From assembly GCA_964057225.1 (NCBI GenBank), contig OZ059899.1:1674001-1738000 (forward strand): a DNA stretch of 64,000 bases, read 5' to 3'. This document shows positions 13,702-27,500 of the stretch, piece after piece. The notes under the pieces were generated by a model. The model had not been told where the DNA came from. It saw nothing but the letters and a program-made list of their open reading frames with translations, and did not search any database. The number at the start of each line of letters is the position of its first letter. Positions within the stretch are counted from its first letter, which is position 1. The position numbers and the translations under genes were made by a program. The stretch comes from Auanema rhodensis. Lineage: Eukaryota > Nematoda > Chromadorea > Rhabditida > Rhabditidae.

Positions 13702-15456
13702 AGCAAAAAGTAGATGTTTTTAGATTCCATTTTACAAGGCAAAGACGATGGACAATGTTATTCAACGAAAAAAATAATTCTTCAGGGTGAAAATCGAGGA
13801 TATAAGTGTGAACTTATATCAATTGATATCTCGGTGCATTTTTAAGCTAGCGCAAATCTGATAACACAGATCGACGCAGCTTAAAAATCCGCATCGAATG
13901 CACTATACTACATTGAGAAACGCTTAATACAAAAATTAGTTATGATCGTTTGAAAAATGATGCATTAGTGTATGTTGAGTTTCCATGTACACTCAACATT
14001 GCTACCAAAAACATTTTGACAAAAATTTTTTTGAAAAATTTCAGAATAATTTAGCAAAAAGTAGATGTTTTTAGATTCCATTTTTCAAGGCAAAGACGAT
14101 GGACAATGTTATTCAACGAAAAAAATAATTCTTCAGGGTGAAAATCGAGGATATAAGTGTGAACTTATATCAGTTGATATCTCGGTGCATTTTTAAGCTA
14201 GCGCAAATCTGATAACACAGATCGACGCAGCTTAAAAATCCGCATCGAATGCACTATACTACATTGAGAAAAACTTAATACAAAAATTAGTTATGATCGT
14301 TTGAAAAATGATGCATTAGTGTATGTTGAGTTTCCATGTACACTCAACATTGCTTCCAAAAACATTTTGACAAAAATTTTTTCGAAAAATTTCGAAATAA
14401 TTTAGCAAAAAGTAGATGTTTTTAGATTCCATTTTTCAAGGCAAAGACGATGGACAATGTTATTCAACGAAAAAAATAATTCTTCAGGGTGAAAATCGAG
14501 GATATAAGTGTGAACTTATATCAGTTGATATCTCGGTGCATTTTTAAGCTAGCGCAAATCTGATAACACAGATCGACGCAACTTAAAAATCCGCATCGAA
14601 TGCACTATACTACATTGAGAAACGCTTGATACAAAAATTAGTTATGATCGTTTGAAAAATGATGCATTAGTGTATGTTGAGTTTCCATGTACACTCAACA
14701 TTGCTTCCAAAAACATTTTGACAAAAATTTTTTCGAAAAATTTCAAAATAATTTAGCAAAAAGTAGATGTTTTTAAATTCTTTTTTTCAAGGCAAAGACG
14801 ATGAACAATGTTATTCAACGAAAAAATCAATTCTTCAGGGTGAAAATCGAGGATATAAGTGTGAACTTATATCAGTTGATATCTCGGTGCATTTTTAAGC
14901 TAGCGCAAATCTGATAACACAGATCGACGCAGCTTAAAAATCCGCATCAAATGCACTATACTACATTGAGAAACGCTTGATACAAAAATTAGTTATGATC
15001 GTTTGAAAAATGATGCATTAGTGTATGTTGAGTTTCCATGTACACTCAACATTGCTTCCAAAAACATTTTGACAAAAATTTTTTCGAAAAATTTCAAATA
15101 AATTTAGCAAAAAGTAGATGTTTTTAGATTCCATTTCTCAAGGAAAAGACGATGGACAATGTTATTCAACGAAAAAATTAATTCTTCAGGGTGAAAATTG
15201 AGGATATAAGTGTGAACTTATATCAGTTGATATCTCGGTGCATTTTTAAGCTAGCGCAAATCTGATAACACAGATCGACGCAGCTTGAAAATCCGCATCG
15301 AATGCACTATACTACATTGAGAAAGGCTTAATACAAAAATTAGTTATGATCGTTTGAAAAATGATGCATTAGTGTATGTTGAGTTTCCATGTACACTCAA
15401 CATTGCTTCCAAAAACATTTTGACAAAAATTTTTTCCAAAAATTTCAAAATAATTT
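13702..15456. repeat. Second A-E-F-G-C block
   Basis: Monomers start at 13702, 14053, 14404, 14755 and 15106, exactly 7020 bp (20 monomers) after the block at 6682. The last one begins as class C (TTTCTCAAGG, AATTGAGG, with a private AAGGAAAAGACG) but ends as class B (GCTTGAAAA, AAGGCTTAA). It is a C/B hybrid with a switch between about p95 and p182. Confidence 0.83.
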
Positions 15457-17562
15457 AGCAAAAAGTAGATGTTTTTAGATTCCATTTTACAAGGCAAAGA
15501 CGATGGACAATGTTATTCAACGAAAAAAATAATTCTTCAGGGTGAAAATCGAGGATATAAGTGTGAACTTATATCAATTGATATCTCGGTGCATTTTTAA
15601 GCTAGCGCAAATCTGATAACACAGATCGACGCAGCTTAAAAATCCGCATCGAATGCACTATACTACATTGAGAAACGCTTAATACAAAAATTAGTTATGA
15701 TCGTTTGAAAAATGATGCATTAGTGTATGTTGAGTTTCCATGTACACTCAACATTGCTTCCAAAAACATTTTGACAAAACTTTTTTTGAAAAATTTCAAA
15801 ATAATTTAGCAAAAAGTAGATGTTTTTAGATTCCATTTTACAAGGCAAAGACGATGGACAATGTTATTCAACGAAAAAAATAATTCTTCAGGGTGAAAAT
15901 CGAGGATATAAGTGTGAACTTATATCAATTGATATCTCGGTGCATTTTTAAGCTAGCGCAAATCTGATAACACAGATCGACGCAGCTTAAAAATCCGCAT
16001 TGAATGCACTATACTACATTGAGAAACGCTTAATACAAAAATTAGTTATGATCGTTTGAAAAATGATGCATTAGTGTATGTTGAGTTTCCATGTACACTC
16101 AACATTGCTTCCAAAAACATTTTGACAAAAATTTTTTCGAAAAATTTCAAAATAATTTAGCAAAAAGTAGATGTTTTTAGATTCCATTTTTCAAGGCAAA
16201 GACGATGGACAATGTTATTCAACGAAAAAAATAATTCTTCAGAGTGAAAATCGAGGATATAAGTGTGAACTTATATCAGTTGATATCTCGGTGCATTTTT
16301 AAGTTAGCGCAAATCTGATAACACAGATCGACGCAGCTTAAAAATCCGCATCGAATGCACTATACTACATTGAGAAACGCTTAATACAAAAATTAGTTAT
16401 GATCGTTTGAAAAATGATGCATTAGTGTATGTTGAGTTTCCATGTACACTCAACATTGCTTCCAAAAACATTTTGACAAAAATTTTTTTGAAAAATTTCA
16501 GAATAATTTAGCAAAAAGTAGATGTTTTTAGATTCCATTTTTCAAGGCAAAGACGATAGACAATGTTATTCAACAAGAAAATTAATTCTTCAGGGTGAAA
16601 ATCGAGGATATAAGTGTGAACTTATATCAGTTGATATCTCGGTGCATTTTTAAGCTAGCGCAAATCTGATAACACAGATCGACGCAGCTTGAAAATCCGC
16701 ATCGAATGCACTATACTACATTGAGAAAGGCTTAATACAAAAATTAGTTATGATCGTTTGAAAAATGATGCATTAGTGTATGTTGAGTTTCCATGTACAC
16801 TCAACATTGCTTCCAAAAACATTTTGACAAAAATTTTTTCCAAAAATTTCAAAATAATTTAGCAAAAAGTAGATGTTTTTAGATTCCATTTTACAAGGCA
16901 AAGACGATGGACAATGTTATTCAACGAAAAAAATAATTCTTCAGGGTGAAAATCGAGGATATAAGTGTGAACTTATATCAATTGATATCTCGGTGCATTT
17001 TTAAGCTAGCGCAAATCTGATAACACAGATCGACGCAGCTTAAAAATCCGCATCGAATGCACTATACTACATTGAGAAACGCTTAATACAAAAATTAGTT
17101 ATGATCGTTTGAAAAATGATGCATTAGTGTATGTTGAGTTTCCATGTACACTCAACATTGCTTCCAAAAACATTTTGACAAAAATTTTTTTGAAAAATTT
17201 CAGAATAATTTAGCAAAAAGTAGATGTTTTTAGATTCCATTTTTCAAGGCAAAGACGATAGACAATGTTATTCAACAAGAAAATTAATTCTTCAGGGTGA
17301 AAATCGAGGATATAAGTGTGAACTTATATCAGTTGATATCTCGGTGCATTTTTAAGCTAGCGCAAATCTGATAACACAGATCGACGCAGCTTGAAAATCC
17401 GCATCGAATGCACTATACTACATTGAGAAAGGCTTAATACAAAAATTAGTTATGATCGTTTGAAAAATGATGCATTAGTGTATGTTGAGTTTCCATGTAC
17501 ACTCAACATTGCTTCCAAAAACATTTTGACAAAAATTTTTTCCAAAAATTTCAAAATAATTT
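15457..17562. repeat. Mixed monomers A-A-F'-B-A-B
   Basis: Monomers start at 15457, 15808, 16159, 16510, 16861 and 17212. The second A has CATTGAATG. The monomer at 16159 looks like F at its head but has CAGAGTGAAAA, AAGTTAGCGC and GCAGCTTAA. The last four alternate with B, recalling the left-end HOR, but without the private B' variant. Confidence 0.78.
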
Positions 17563-19668
17563 AGCAAAAAGTAGATGTTTTTAGATTCCATTTTACAAGG
17601 CAAAGACGATGGACAATGTTATTCAACGAAAAAAATAATTCTTCAGGGTGAAAATCGAGGATATAAGTGTGAACTTATATCAATTGATATCTCGGTGCAT
17701 TTTTAAGCTAGCGCAAATCTGATAACACAGATCGACGCAGCTTAAAAATCCGCATCGAATGCACTATACTACATTGAGAAACGCTTAATACAAAAATTAG
17801 TTATGATCGTTTGAAAAATGATGCATTAGTGTATGTTGAGTTTCCATGTACACTCAACATTGCTACCAAAAACATTTTGACAAAAATTTTTTTGAAAAAT
17901 TTCAGAATAATTTAGCAAAAAGTAGATGTTTTTAGATTCCATTTTTCAAGGCAAAGACGATGGACAATGTTATTCAACGAAAAAAATAATTCTTCAGGGT
18001 GAAAATCGAGGATATAAGTGTGAACTTATATCAGTTGATATCTCGGTGCATTTTTAAGCTAGCGCAAATCTGATAACACAGATCGACGCAGCTTAAAAAT
18101 CCGCATCGAATGCACTATACTACATTGAGAAAAACTTAATACAAAAATTAGTTATGATCGTTTGAAAAATGATGCATTAGTGTATGTTGAGTTTCCATGT
18201 ACACTCAACATTGCTTCCAAAAACATTTTGACAAAAATTTTTTCGAAAAATTTCGAAATAATTTAGCAAAAAGTAGATGTTTTTAGATTCCATTTTTCAA
18301 GGCAAAGACGATGGACAATGTTATTCAACGAAAAAAATAATTCTTCAGGGTGAAAATCGAGGATATAAGTGTGAACTTATATCAGTTGATATCTCGGTGC
18401 ATTTTTAAGCTAGCGCAAATCTGATAACACAGATCGACGAAACTTAAAAATCCGCATCGAATGCACTATACTACATTGAGAAACGCTTAATACAAAAATT
18501 AGTTATGATCGTTTGAAAAATGATGCATTAGTGTATGTTGAGTTTCCATGTACACTCAACATTGCTTCCAAAAACATTTTGACAAAAATTTTTTCGAAAA
18601 ATTTCAAAATAATTTAGCAAAAAGTAGATGTTTTTAGATTCCATTTTTCAAGGCAAAGACGATGGACAATGTTATTCAACGAAAAAAATAATTCTTCAGA
18701 GTGAAAATCGAGGATATAAGTGTGAACTTATATCAGTTGATATCTCGGTGCATTTTTAAGCTAGCGCAAATCTGATAACACAGATCGACGCAGCTTGAAA
18801 ATCCGCATCGAATGCACTATACTACATTGAGAAAGGCTTAATACAAAAATTAGTTATGATCGTTTGAAAAATGATGCATTAGTGTATGTTGAGTTTCCAT
18901 GTACACTCAACATTGCTTCCAAAAACATTTTGACAAAAATTTTTTCCAAAAATTTCAAAATAATTTAGCAAAAAGTAGATGTTTTTAGATTCCATTTTAC
19001 AAGGCAAAGACGATGGACAATGTTATTCAACGAAAAAAATAATTCTTCAGGGTGAAAATCGAGGATATAAGTGTGAACTTATATCAATTGATATCTCGGT
19101 GCATTTTTAAGCTAGCGCAAATCTGATAACACAGATCGACGCAGCTTAAAAATCCGCATCGAATGCACTATACTACATTGAGAAAGGCTTAATACAAAAA
19201 TTAGTTATGATCGTTTGAAAAATGATGCATTAGTGTATGTTGAGTTTCCATGTACACTCAACATTGCTTCCAAAAACATTTTGACAAAAATTTTTTCCAA
19301 AAATTTCAAAATAATTTAGCAAAAAGTAGATGTTTTTAGATTCCATTTTACAAGGCAAAGACGATGGACAATGTTATTCAACGAAAAAAATAATTCTTCA
19401 GGGTGAAAATCGAGGATATAAGTGTGAACTTATATCAATTGATATCTCGGTGCATTTTTAAGCTAGCGCAAATCTGATAACACAGATCGACGCAGCTTAA
19501 AAATCCGCATCGAATGCACTATACTACATTGAGAAAGGCTTAATACAAAAATTAGTTATGATCGTTTGAAAAATGATGCATTAGTGTATGTTGAGTTTCC
19601 ATGTACACTCAACATTGCTTCCAAAAACATTTTGACAAAAATTTTTTCGAAAAATTTCAAATAAATTT
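17563..19668. repeat. Third A-E-F block and hybrid A monomers
   Basis: Monomers start at 17563 (A), 17914 (E), 18265 (F, with GACGAAACTTA), 18616 (F head with CAGAGTGAAAA, B tail with GCTTGAAAA and AAGGCTTAA), 18967 (A with a B-like AAGGCTTAA) and 19318 (the same hybrid). The adjacent hybrids at 18967 and 19318 share the same join and probably arose by duplication of one copy. Confidence 0.78.
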
Positions 19669-22600
19669 AGCAAAAAGTAGATGTTTTTAGATTCCATTTT
19701 TCAAGGCAAAGACGATGGACAATGTTATTCAACGAAAAAATTAATTCTTCAGGGTGAAAATTGAGGATATAAGTGTGAACTTATATCAGTTGATATCTCG
19801 GTGCATTTTTAAGCTAGCGCAAATCTGATAACACAGATCGACGCAGCTTAAAAATCCGCATCGAATGCACTATACTACATTGAGAAACGCTTAATACAAA
19901 AATTAGTTATGATCGTTTGAAAAATGATGCATTAGTGTATGTTGAGTTTCCATGTACACTCAACATTGCTTCCAAAAACATTTTGACAAAACTTTTTTTG
20001 AAAAATTTCAAAATAATTTAGCAAAAAGTAGATGTTTTTAGATTCCGTTTTTCAAGGCAAATACGATGGACAATGTTATTCAACGAAAAAAATAATTCTT
20101 CAGGGTGAAAATCGAGGATATAAGTGTGAACTTATATCAGTTGATATCTCGGTGCATTTTTAAGCTAACGCAAATCTGATAACACAGATCGACGCAGCTT
20201 AAAAATCCGCATCAAATGCACTATACTACATTGAGAAACGCTTGATACAAAAATTAGTTATGATCGTTTGAAAAATGATGCATTAGTGTATGTTGAGTTT
20301 CCATGTACACTCAACATTGCTTCCAAAAACATTTTGACAAAAATTTTTTCGAAAAATTTCAAATAAATTTAGCAAAAAGTAGATGTTTTTAGATTCCATT
20401 TCTCAAGGCAAAGACGATGGACAATGTTATTCAACGAAAAAATTAATTCTTCAGGGTGAAAATTGAGGATATAAGTGTGAACTTATATCAGTTGATATCT
20501 CGGTGCATTTTTAAGCTAGCGCAAATCTGATAACACAGATCGACGCAGCTTAAAAATCCGCATCGAATGCACTATACTACATTGAGAAACGCTTAATACA
20601 AAAATTAGTTATGATCGTTTGAAAAATGATGCATTAGTGTATGTTGAGTTTCCATGTACACTCAACATTGCTTCCAAAAACATTTTGACAAAACTTTTTT
20701 TGAAAAATTTCAAAATAATTTAGCAAAAAGTAGATGTTTTTAGATTCCGTTTTTCAAGGCAAATACGATGGACAATGTTATTCAACGAAAAAAATAATTC
20801 TTCAGGGTGAAAATCGAGGATATAAGTGTGAACTTATATCAGTTGATATCTCGGTGCATTTTTAAGCTAACGCAAATCTGATAACACAGATCGACGCAGC
20901 TTAAAAATCCGCATCAAATGCACTATACTACATTGAGAAACGCTTGATACAAAAATTAGTTATGATCGTTTGAAAAATGATGCATTAGTGTATGTTGAGT
21001 TTCCATGTACACTCAACATTGCTTCCAAAAACATTTTGACAAAAATTTTTTCGAAAAATTTCAAATAAATTTAGCAAAAAGTAGATGTTTTTAGATTCCA
21101 TTTCTCAAGGCAAAGACGATGGACAATGTTATTCAACGAAAAAATTAATTCTTCAGGGTGAAAATTGAGGATATAAGTGTGAACTTATATCAGTTGATAT
21201 CTCGGTGCATTTTTAAGCTAGCGCAAATCTGATAACACAGATCGACGCAGCTTAAAAATCCGCATCGAATGCACTATACTACATTGAGAAACGCTTAATA
21301 CAAAAATTAGTTATGATCGTTTGAAAAATGATGCATTAGTGTATGTTGAGTTTCCATGTACACTCAACATTGCTTCCAAAAACATTTTGACAAAACTTTT
21401 TTTGAAAAATTTCAAAATAATTTAGCAAAAAGTAGATGTTTTTAGATTCCGTTTTTCAAGGCAAAGACGATGGACAATGTTATTCAACGAAAAAATTAAT
21501 TCTTCAGGGTGAAAATCGAGGATATAAGTGTGAACTTATATCAGTTGATATCTCGGTGCATTTTTAAGCTACCGCAAATCTGATAACACAGATCGACGCA
21601 GCTTAAAAATCCGCATCAAATGCACTATACTACATTGAGAAACGCTTAATACAAAAATTAGTTATGATCGTTTGAAAAATGATGCATTAGTGTATGTTGA
21701 GTTTCCATGTACACTCAACATTGCTTCCAAAAACATTTTGACAAAACTTTTTTTGAAAAATTTCAAAATAATTTAGCAAAAAGTAGATGTTTTTAGATTC
21801 CGTTTTTCAAGGCAAAGACGATGGACAATGTTATTCAACGAAAAAATTAATTCTTCAGGGTGAAAATCGAGGATATAAGTGTGAACTTATATCAGTTGAT
21901 ATCTCGGTGCATTTTTAAGCTAGCGCAAATCTGATAACACAGATCGACGCAGCTTAAAAATCCGCATCAAATGCACTATACTACATTGAGAAACGCTTGA
22001 TACAAAAATTAGTTATGATCGTTTGAAAAATGATGCATTAGTGTATGTTGAGTTTCCATGTACACTCAACATTGCTTCCAAAAACATTTTGACAAAAATT
22101 TTTTCCAAAAATTTCAAAATAATTTAGCAAAAAGTAGATGTTTTTAGATTCCATTTTACAAGGCAAAGACGATGGACAATGTTATTCAACGAAAAAAATA
22201 ATTCTTCAGGGTGAAAATCGAGGATATAAGTGTGAACTTATATCAATTGATATCTCGGTGCATTTTTAAGCTAGCGCAAATCTGATAACACAGATCGACG
22301 CAGCTTAAAAATCCGCATCGAATGCACTATACTACATTGAGAAACGCTTAATACAAAAATTAGTTATGATCGTTTGAAAAATGATGCATTAGTGTATGTT
22401 GAGTTTCCATGTACACTCAACATTGCTTCCAAAAACATTTTGACAAAACTTTTTTTGAAAAATTTCAAAATAATTTAGCAAAAAGTAGATGTTTTTAGAT
22501 TCCGTTTTTCAAGGCAAAGACGATGGACAATGTTATTCAACGAAAAAAATAATTCTTCAGGGTGAAAATCGAGGATATAAGTGTGAACTTATATCAGTTG

Positions 22601-24582
22601 ATATCTCGGTGCATTTTTAAGCTAGCGCAAATCTGATAACACAGATCGACGCAGCTTAAAAATCCGCATCAAATGCACTATACTACATTGAGAAACGCTT
22701 GATACAAAAATTAGTTATGATCGTTTGAAAAATGATGCATTAGTGTATGTTGAGTTTCCATGTACACTCAACATTGCTTCCAAAAACATTTTGACAAAAA
22801 TTTTTTCGAAAAATTTCAAATAAATTTAGCAAAAAGTAGATGTTTTTAGATTCCATTTCTCAAGGCAAAGACGATGGACAATGTTATTCAACGAAAAAAT
22901 TAATTCTTCAGGGTGAAAATTGAGGATATAAGTGTGAACTTATATCAGTTGATATCTCGGTGCATTTTTAAGCTAGCGCAAATCTGATAACACAGATCGA
23001 CGCAGCTTAAAAATCCGCATCGAATGCACTATACTACATTGAGAAACGCTTAATACAAAAATTAGTTATGATCGTTTGAAAAATGATGCATTAGTGTATG
23101 TTGAGTTTCCATGTACACTCAACATTGCTTCCAAAAACATTTTGACAAAACTTTTTTTGAAAAATTTCAAAATAATTTAGCAAAAAGTAGATGTTTTTAG
23201 ATTCCGTTTTTCAAGGCAAAGACGATGGACAATGTTATTCAACGAAAAAATTAATTCTTCAGGGTGAAAATCGAGGATATAAGTGTGAACTTATATCAGT
23301 TGATATCTCGGTGCATTTTTAAGCTACCGCAAATCTGATAACACAGATCGACGCAGCTTAAAAATCCGCATCAAATGCACTATACTACATTGAGAAACGC
23401 TTGATACAAAAATTAGTTATGATCGTTTGAAAAATGATGCATTAGTGTATGTTGAGTTTCCATGTACACTCAACATTGCTTCCAAAAACATTTTGACAAA
23501 AATTTTTTCCAAAAATTTCAAAATAATTTAGCAAAAAGTAGATGTTTTTAGATTCCATTTTACAAGGCAAAGACGATGGACAATGTTATTCAACGAAAAA
23601 AATAATTCTTCAGGGTGAAAATCGAGGATATAAGTGTGAACTTATATCAGTTGATATCTCGGTGCATTTTTAAGCTAGCGCAAATCTGATAACACAGATC
23701 GACGCAGCTTAAAAATCCGCATCAAATGCACTATACTACATTGAGAAACGCTTGATACAAAAATTAGTTATGATCGTTTGAAAAATGATGCATTAGTGTA
23801 TGTTGAGTTTCCATGTACACTCAACATTGCTTCCAAAAACATTTTGACAAAAATTTTTTCGAAAAATTTCAAATAAATTTAGCAAAAAGTAGATGTTTTT
23901 AGATTCCATTTCTCAAGGCAAAGACGATGGACAATGTTATTCAACGAAAAAATTAATTCTTCAGGGTGAAAATTGAGGATATAAGTGTGAACTTATATCA
24001 GTTGATATCTCGGTGCATTTTTAAGCTAGCGCAAATCTGATAACACAGATCGACGCAGCTTAAAAATCCGCATCGAATGCACTATACTACATTGAAAAAC
24101 GCTTAATACAAAAATTAGTTATGATCGTTTGAAAAATGATGCATTAGTGTATGTTGAGTTTCCATGTACACTCAACATTGCTTCCAAAAACATTTTGACA
24201 AAACTTTTTTTGAAAAATTTCAAAATAATTTAGCAAAAAGTAGATGTTTTTAGATTCCGTTTTTCAAGGCAAAGACGATGGACAATGTTATTCAACGAAA
24301 AAATTAATTCTTCAGGGTGAAAATCGAGGATATAAGTGTGAACTTATATCAGTTGATATCTCGGTGCATTTTTAAGCTACCGCAAATCTGATAACACAGA
24401 TCGACGCAGCTTAAAAATCCGCATCAAATGCACTATACTACATTGAGAAACGCTTGATACAAAAATTAGTTATGATCGTTTGAAAAATGATGCATTAGTG
24501 TATGTTGAGTTTCCATGTACACTCAACATTGCTTCCAAAAACATTTTGACAAAAATTTTTTCCAAAAATTTCAAAATAATTT
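19669..24582. repeat. Second dimer-rich zone of C, D and A monomers
   Basis: Fourteen monomers run C-D-C-D-C-D-D-A-D-C-D-A/D-C-D. The zone resembles 8086-13701 in order and in the CTAACGC variant of two D copies, at an offset of 33 monomers. The monomer at 23530 starts as A (TTTTACAAGG) and continues as D-like (CAGTTG, CATCAAATG, CGCTTGA). The monomer at 23881 has a private CATTGAAAAACG. Confidence 0.8.
20020..21423. repeat. Tandem duplication of a D-C dimer (2 x 702 bp)
   Basis: The D monomers at 20020 and 20722 share the private GGCAAATACGATGG (other copies have GGCAAAGACG) and CTAACGC. Each is followed by a class C monomer. The shared rare bases at a 702-bp spacing show recent duplication. 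Confidence 0.86.
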
Positions 24583-27500
24583 AGCAAAAAGTAGATGTTT
24601 TTAGATTCCATTTTACAAGGCAAAGACGATGGACAATGTTATTCAACGAAAAAAATAATTCTTCAGGGTGAAAATCGAGGATATAAGTGTGAACTTATAT
24701 CAATTGATATCTCGGTGCATTTTTAAGCTAGCGCAAATCTGATAACACAGATCGACGCAGCTTAAAAATCCGCATCGAATGCACTATACTACATTGAGAA
24801 ACGCTTAATACAAAAATTAGTTATGATCGTTTGAAAAATGATGCATTAGTGTATGTTGAGTTTCCATGTACACTCAACATTGCTACCAAAAACATTTTGA
24901 CAAAAATTTTTTTGAAAAATTTCAGAATAATTTAGCAAAAAGTAGATGTTTTTAGATTCCATTTTTCAAGGCAAAGACGATGGACAATGTTATTCAACGA
25001 AAAAAATAATTCTTCAGGGTGAAAATCGAGGATATAAGTGTGAACTTATATCAGTTGATATCTCGGTGCATTTTTAAGCTAGCGCAAATCTGATAACACA
25101 GATCGACGCAGCTTAAAAATCCGCATCGAATGCACTATACTACATTGAGAAAAACTTAATACAAAAATTAGTTATGATCGTTTGAAAAATGATGCATTAG
25201 TGTATGTTGAGTTTCCATGTACACTCAACATTGCTTCCAAAAACATTTTGACAAAAATTTTTTCGAAAAATTTCGAAATAATTTAGCAAAAAGTAGATGT
25301 TTTTAGATTCCATTTTTCAAGGCAAAGACGATGGACAATGTTATTCAACGAAAAAAATAATTCTTCAGGGTGAAAATCGAGGATATAAGTGTGAACTTAT
25401 ATCAGTTGATATCTCGGTGCATTTTTAAGCTAGCGCAAATCTGATAACACAGATCGACGCAACTTAAAAATCCGCATCGAATGCACTATACTACATTGAG
25501 AAACGCTTGATACAAAAATTAGTTATGATCGTTTGAAAAATGATGCATTAGTGTATGTTGAGTTTCCATGTACACTCAACATTGCTTCCAAAAACATTTT
25601 GACAAAAATTTTTTCGAAAAATTTCAAAATAATTTAGCAAAAAGTAGATGTTTTTAAATTCTTTTTTTCAAGGCAAAGACGATGAACAATGTTATTCAAC
25701 GAAAAAATCAATTCTTCAGGGTGAAAATCGAGGATATAAGTGTGAACTTATATCAGTTGATATCTCGGTGCATTTTTAAGCTAGCGCAAATCTGATAACA
25801 CAGATCGACGCAGCTTAAAAATCCGCATCAAATGCACTACACTACATTGAGAAACGCTTGATACAAAAATTAGTTATGATCGTTTGAAAAATGATGCATT
25901 AGTGTATGTTGAGTTTCCATGTACACTCAACATTGCTTCCAAAAACATTTTGACAAAAATTTTTTCGAAAAATTTCAAATAAATTTAGCAAAAAGTAGAT
26001 GTTTTTAGATTCCATTTCTCAAGGCAAAGACGATGGACAATGTTATTCAACGAAAAAATTAATTCTTCAGGGTGAAAATTGAGGATATAAGTGTGAACTT
26101 ATATCAGTTGATATCTCGGTGCATTTTTAAGCTAGCGCAAATCTGATAACACAGATCGACGCAGCTTAAAAATCCGCATCGAATGCACTATACTACATTG
26201 AGAAACGCTTGATACAAAAATTAGTTATGATCGTTTGAAAAATGATGCATTAGTGTATGTTGAGTTTCCATGTACACTCAACATTGCTTCCAAAAACATT
26301 TTGACAAAACTTTTTTTGAAAAATTTCAAAATAATTTAGCAAAAAGTAGATGTTTTTAGATTCCATTTTACAAGGCAAAGACGATGGACAATGTTATTCA
26401 ACGAAAAAAATAATTCTTCAGGGTGAAAATCGAGGATATAAGTGTGAACTTATATCAATTGATATCTCGGTGCATTTTTAAGCTAGCGCAAATCTGATAA
26501 CACAGATCGACGCAGCTTAAAAATTCGCATTGAATGCACTATACTACATTGAGAAACGCTTAATACAAAAATTAGTTATGATCGTTTGAAAAATGATGCA
26601 TTAGTGTATGTTGAGTTTCCATGTACACTCAACATTGCTACCAAAAACATTTTGACAAAAATTTTTTTGAAAAATTTCAGAATAATTTAGCAAAAAGTAG
26701 ATGTTTTTAGATTCCATTTTTCAAGGCAAAGACGATGGACAATGTTTTTCAACGAAAAAAATAATTCTTCAGGGTGAAAATCGAGGATATAAGTGTGAAC
26801 TTATATCAGTTGATATCTCGGTGCATTTTTAAGCTAGCGCAAATCTGATAACACAGATCGACGCAGCTTAAAAATCCGCATCGAATGCACTATACTACAT
26901 TGAGAAACGCTTGATACAAAAATTAGTTATGATCGTTTGAAAAATGATGCATTAGTGTATGTTGAGTTTCCATGTACACTCAACATTGCTTCCAAAAACA
27001 TTTTGACAAAACTTTTTTTGAAAAATTTCAAAATAATTTAGCAAAAAGTAGATGTTTTTAGATTCCATTTTACAAGGCAAAGACGATGGACAATGTTATT
27101 CAACGAAAAAAATAATTCTTCAGGGTGAAAATCGAGGATATAAGTGTGAACTTATATCAATTGATATCTCGGTGCATTTTTAAGCTAGCGCAAATCTGAT
27201 AACACAGATCGACGCAGCTTAAAAATCCGCATCGAATGCACTATACTACATTGAGAAACGCTTAATACAAAAATTAGTTATGATCGTTTGAAAAATGATG
27301 CATTAGTGTATGTTGAGTTTCCATGTACACTCAACATTGCTTCCAAAAACATTTTGACAAAACTTTTTTTGAAAAATTTCAAAATAATTTAGCAAAAAGT
27401 AGATGTTTTTAGATTCCGTTTTTCAAGGCAAAGACGATGGACAATGTTATTCAACGAAAAAATTAATTCTTCAGGGTGAAAATCGAGGATATAAGTGTGA

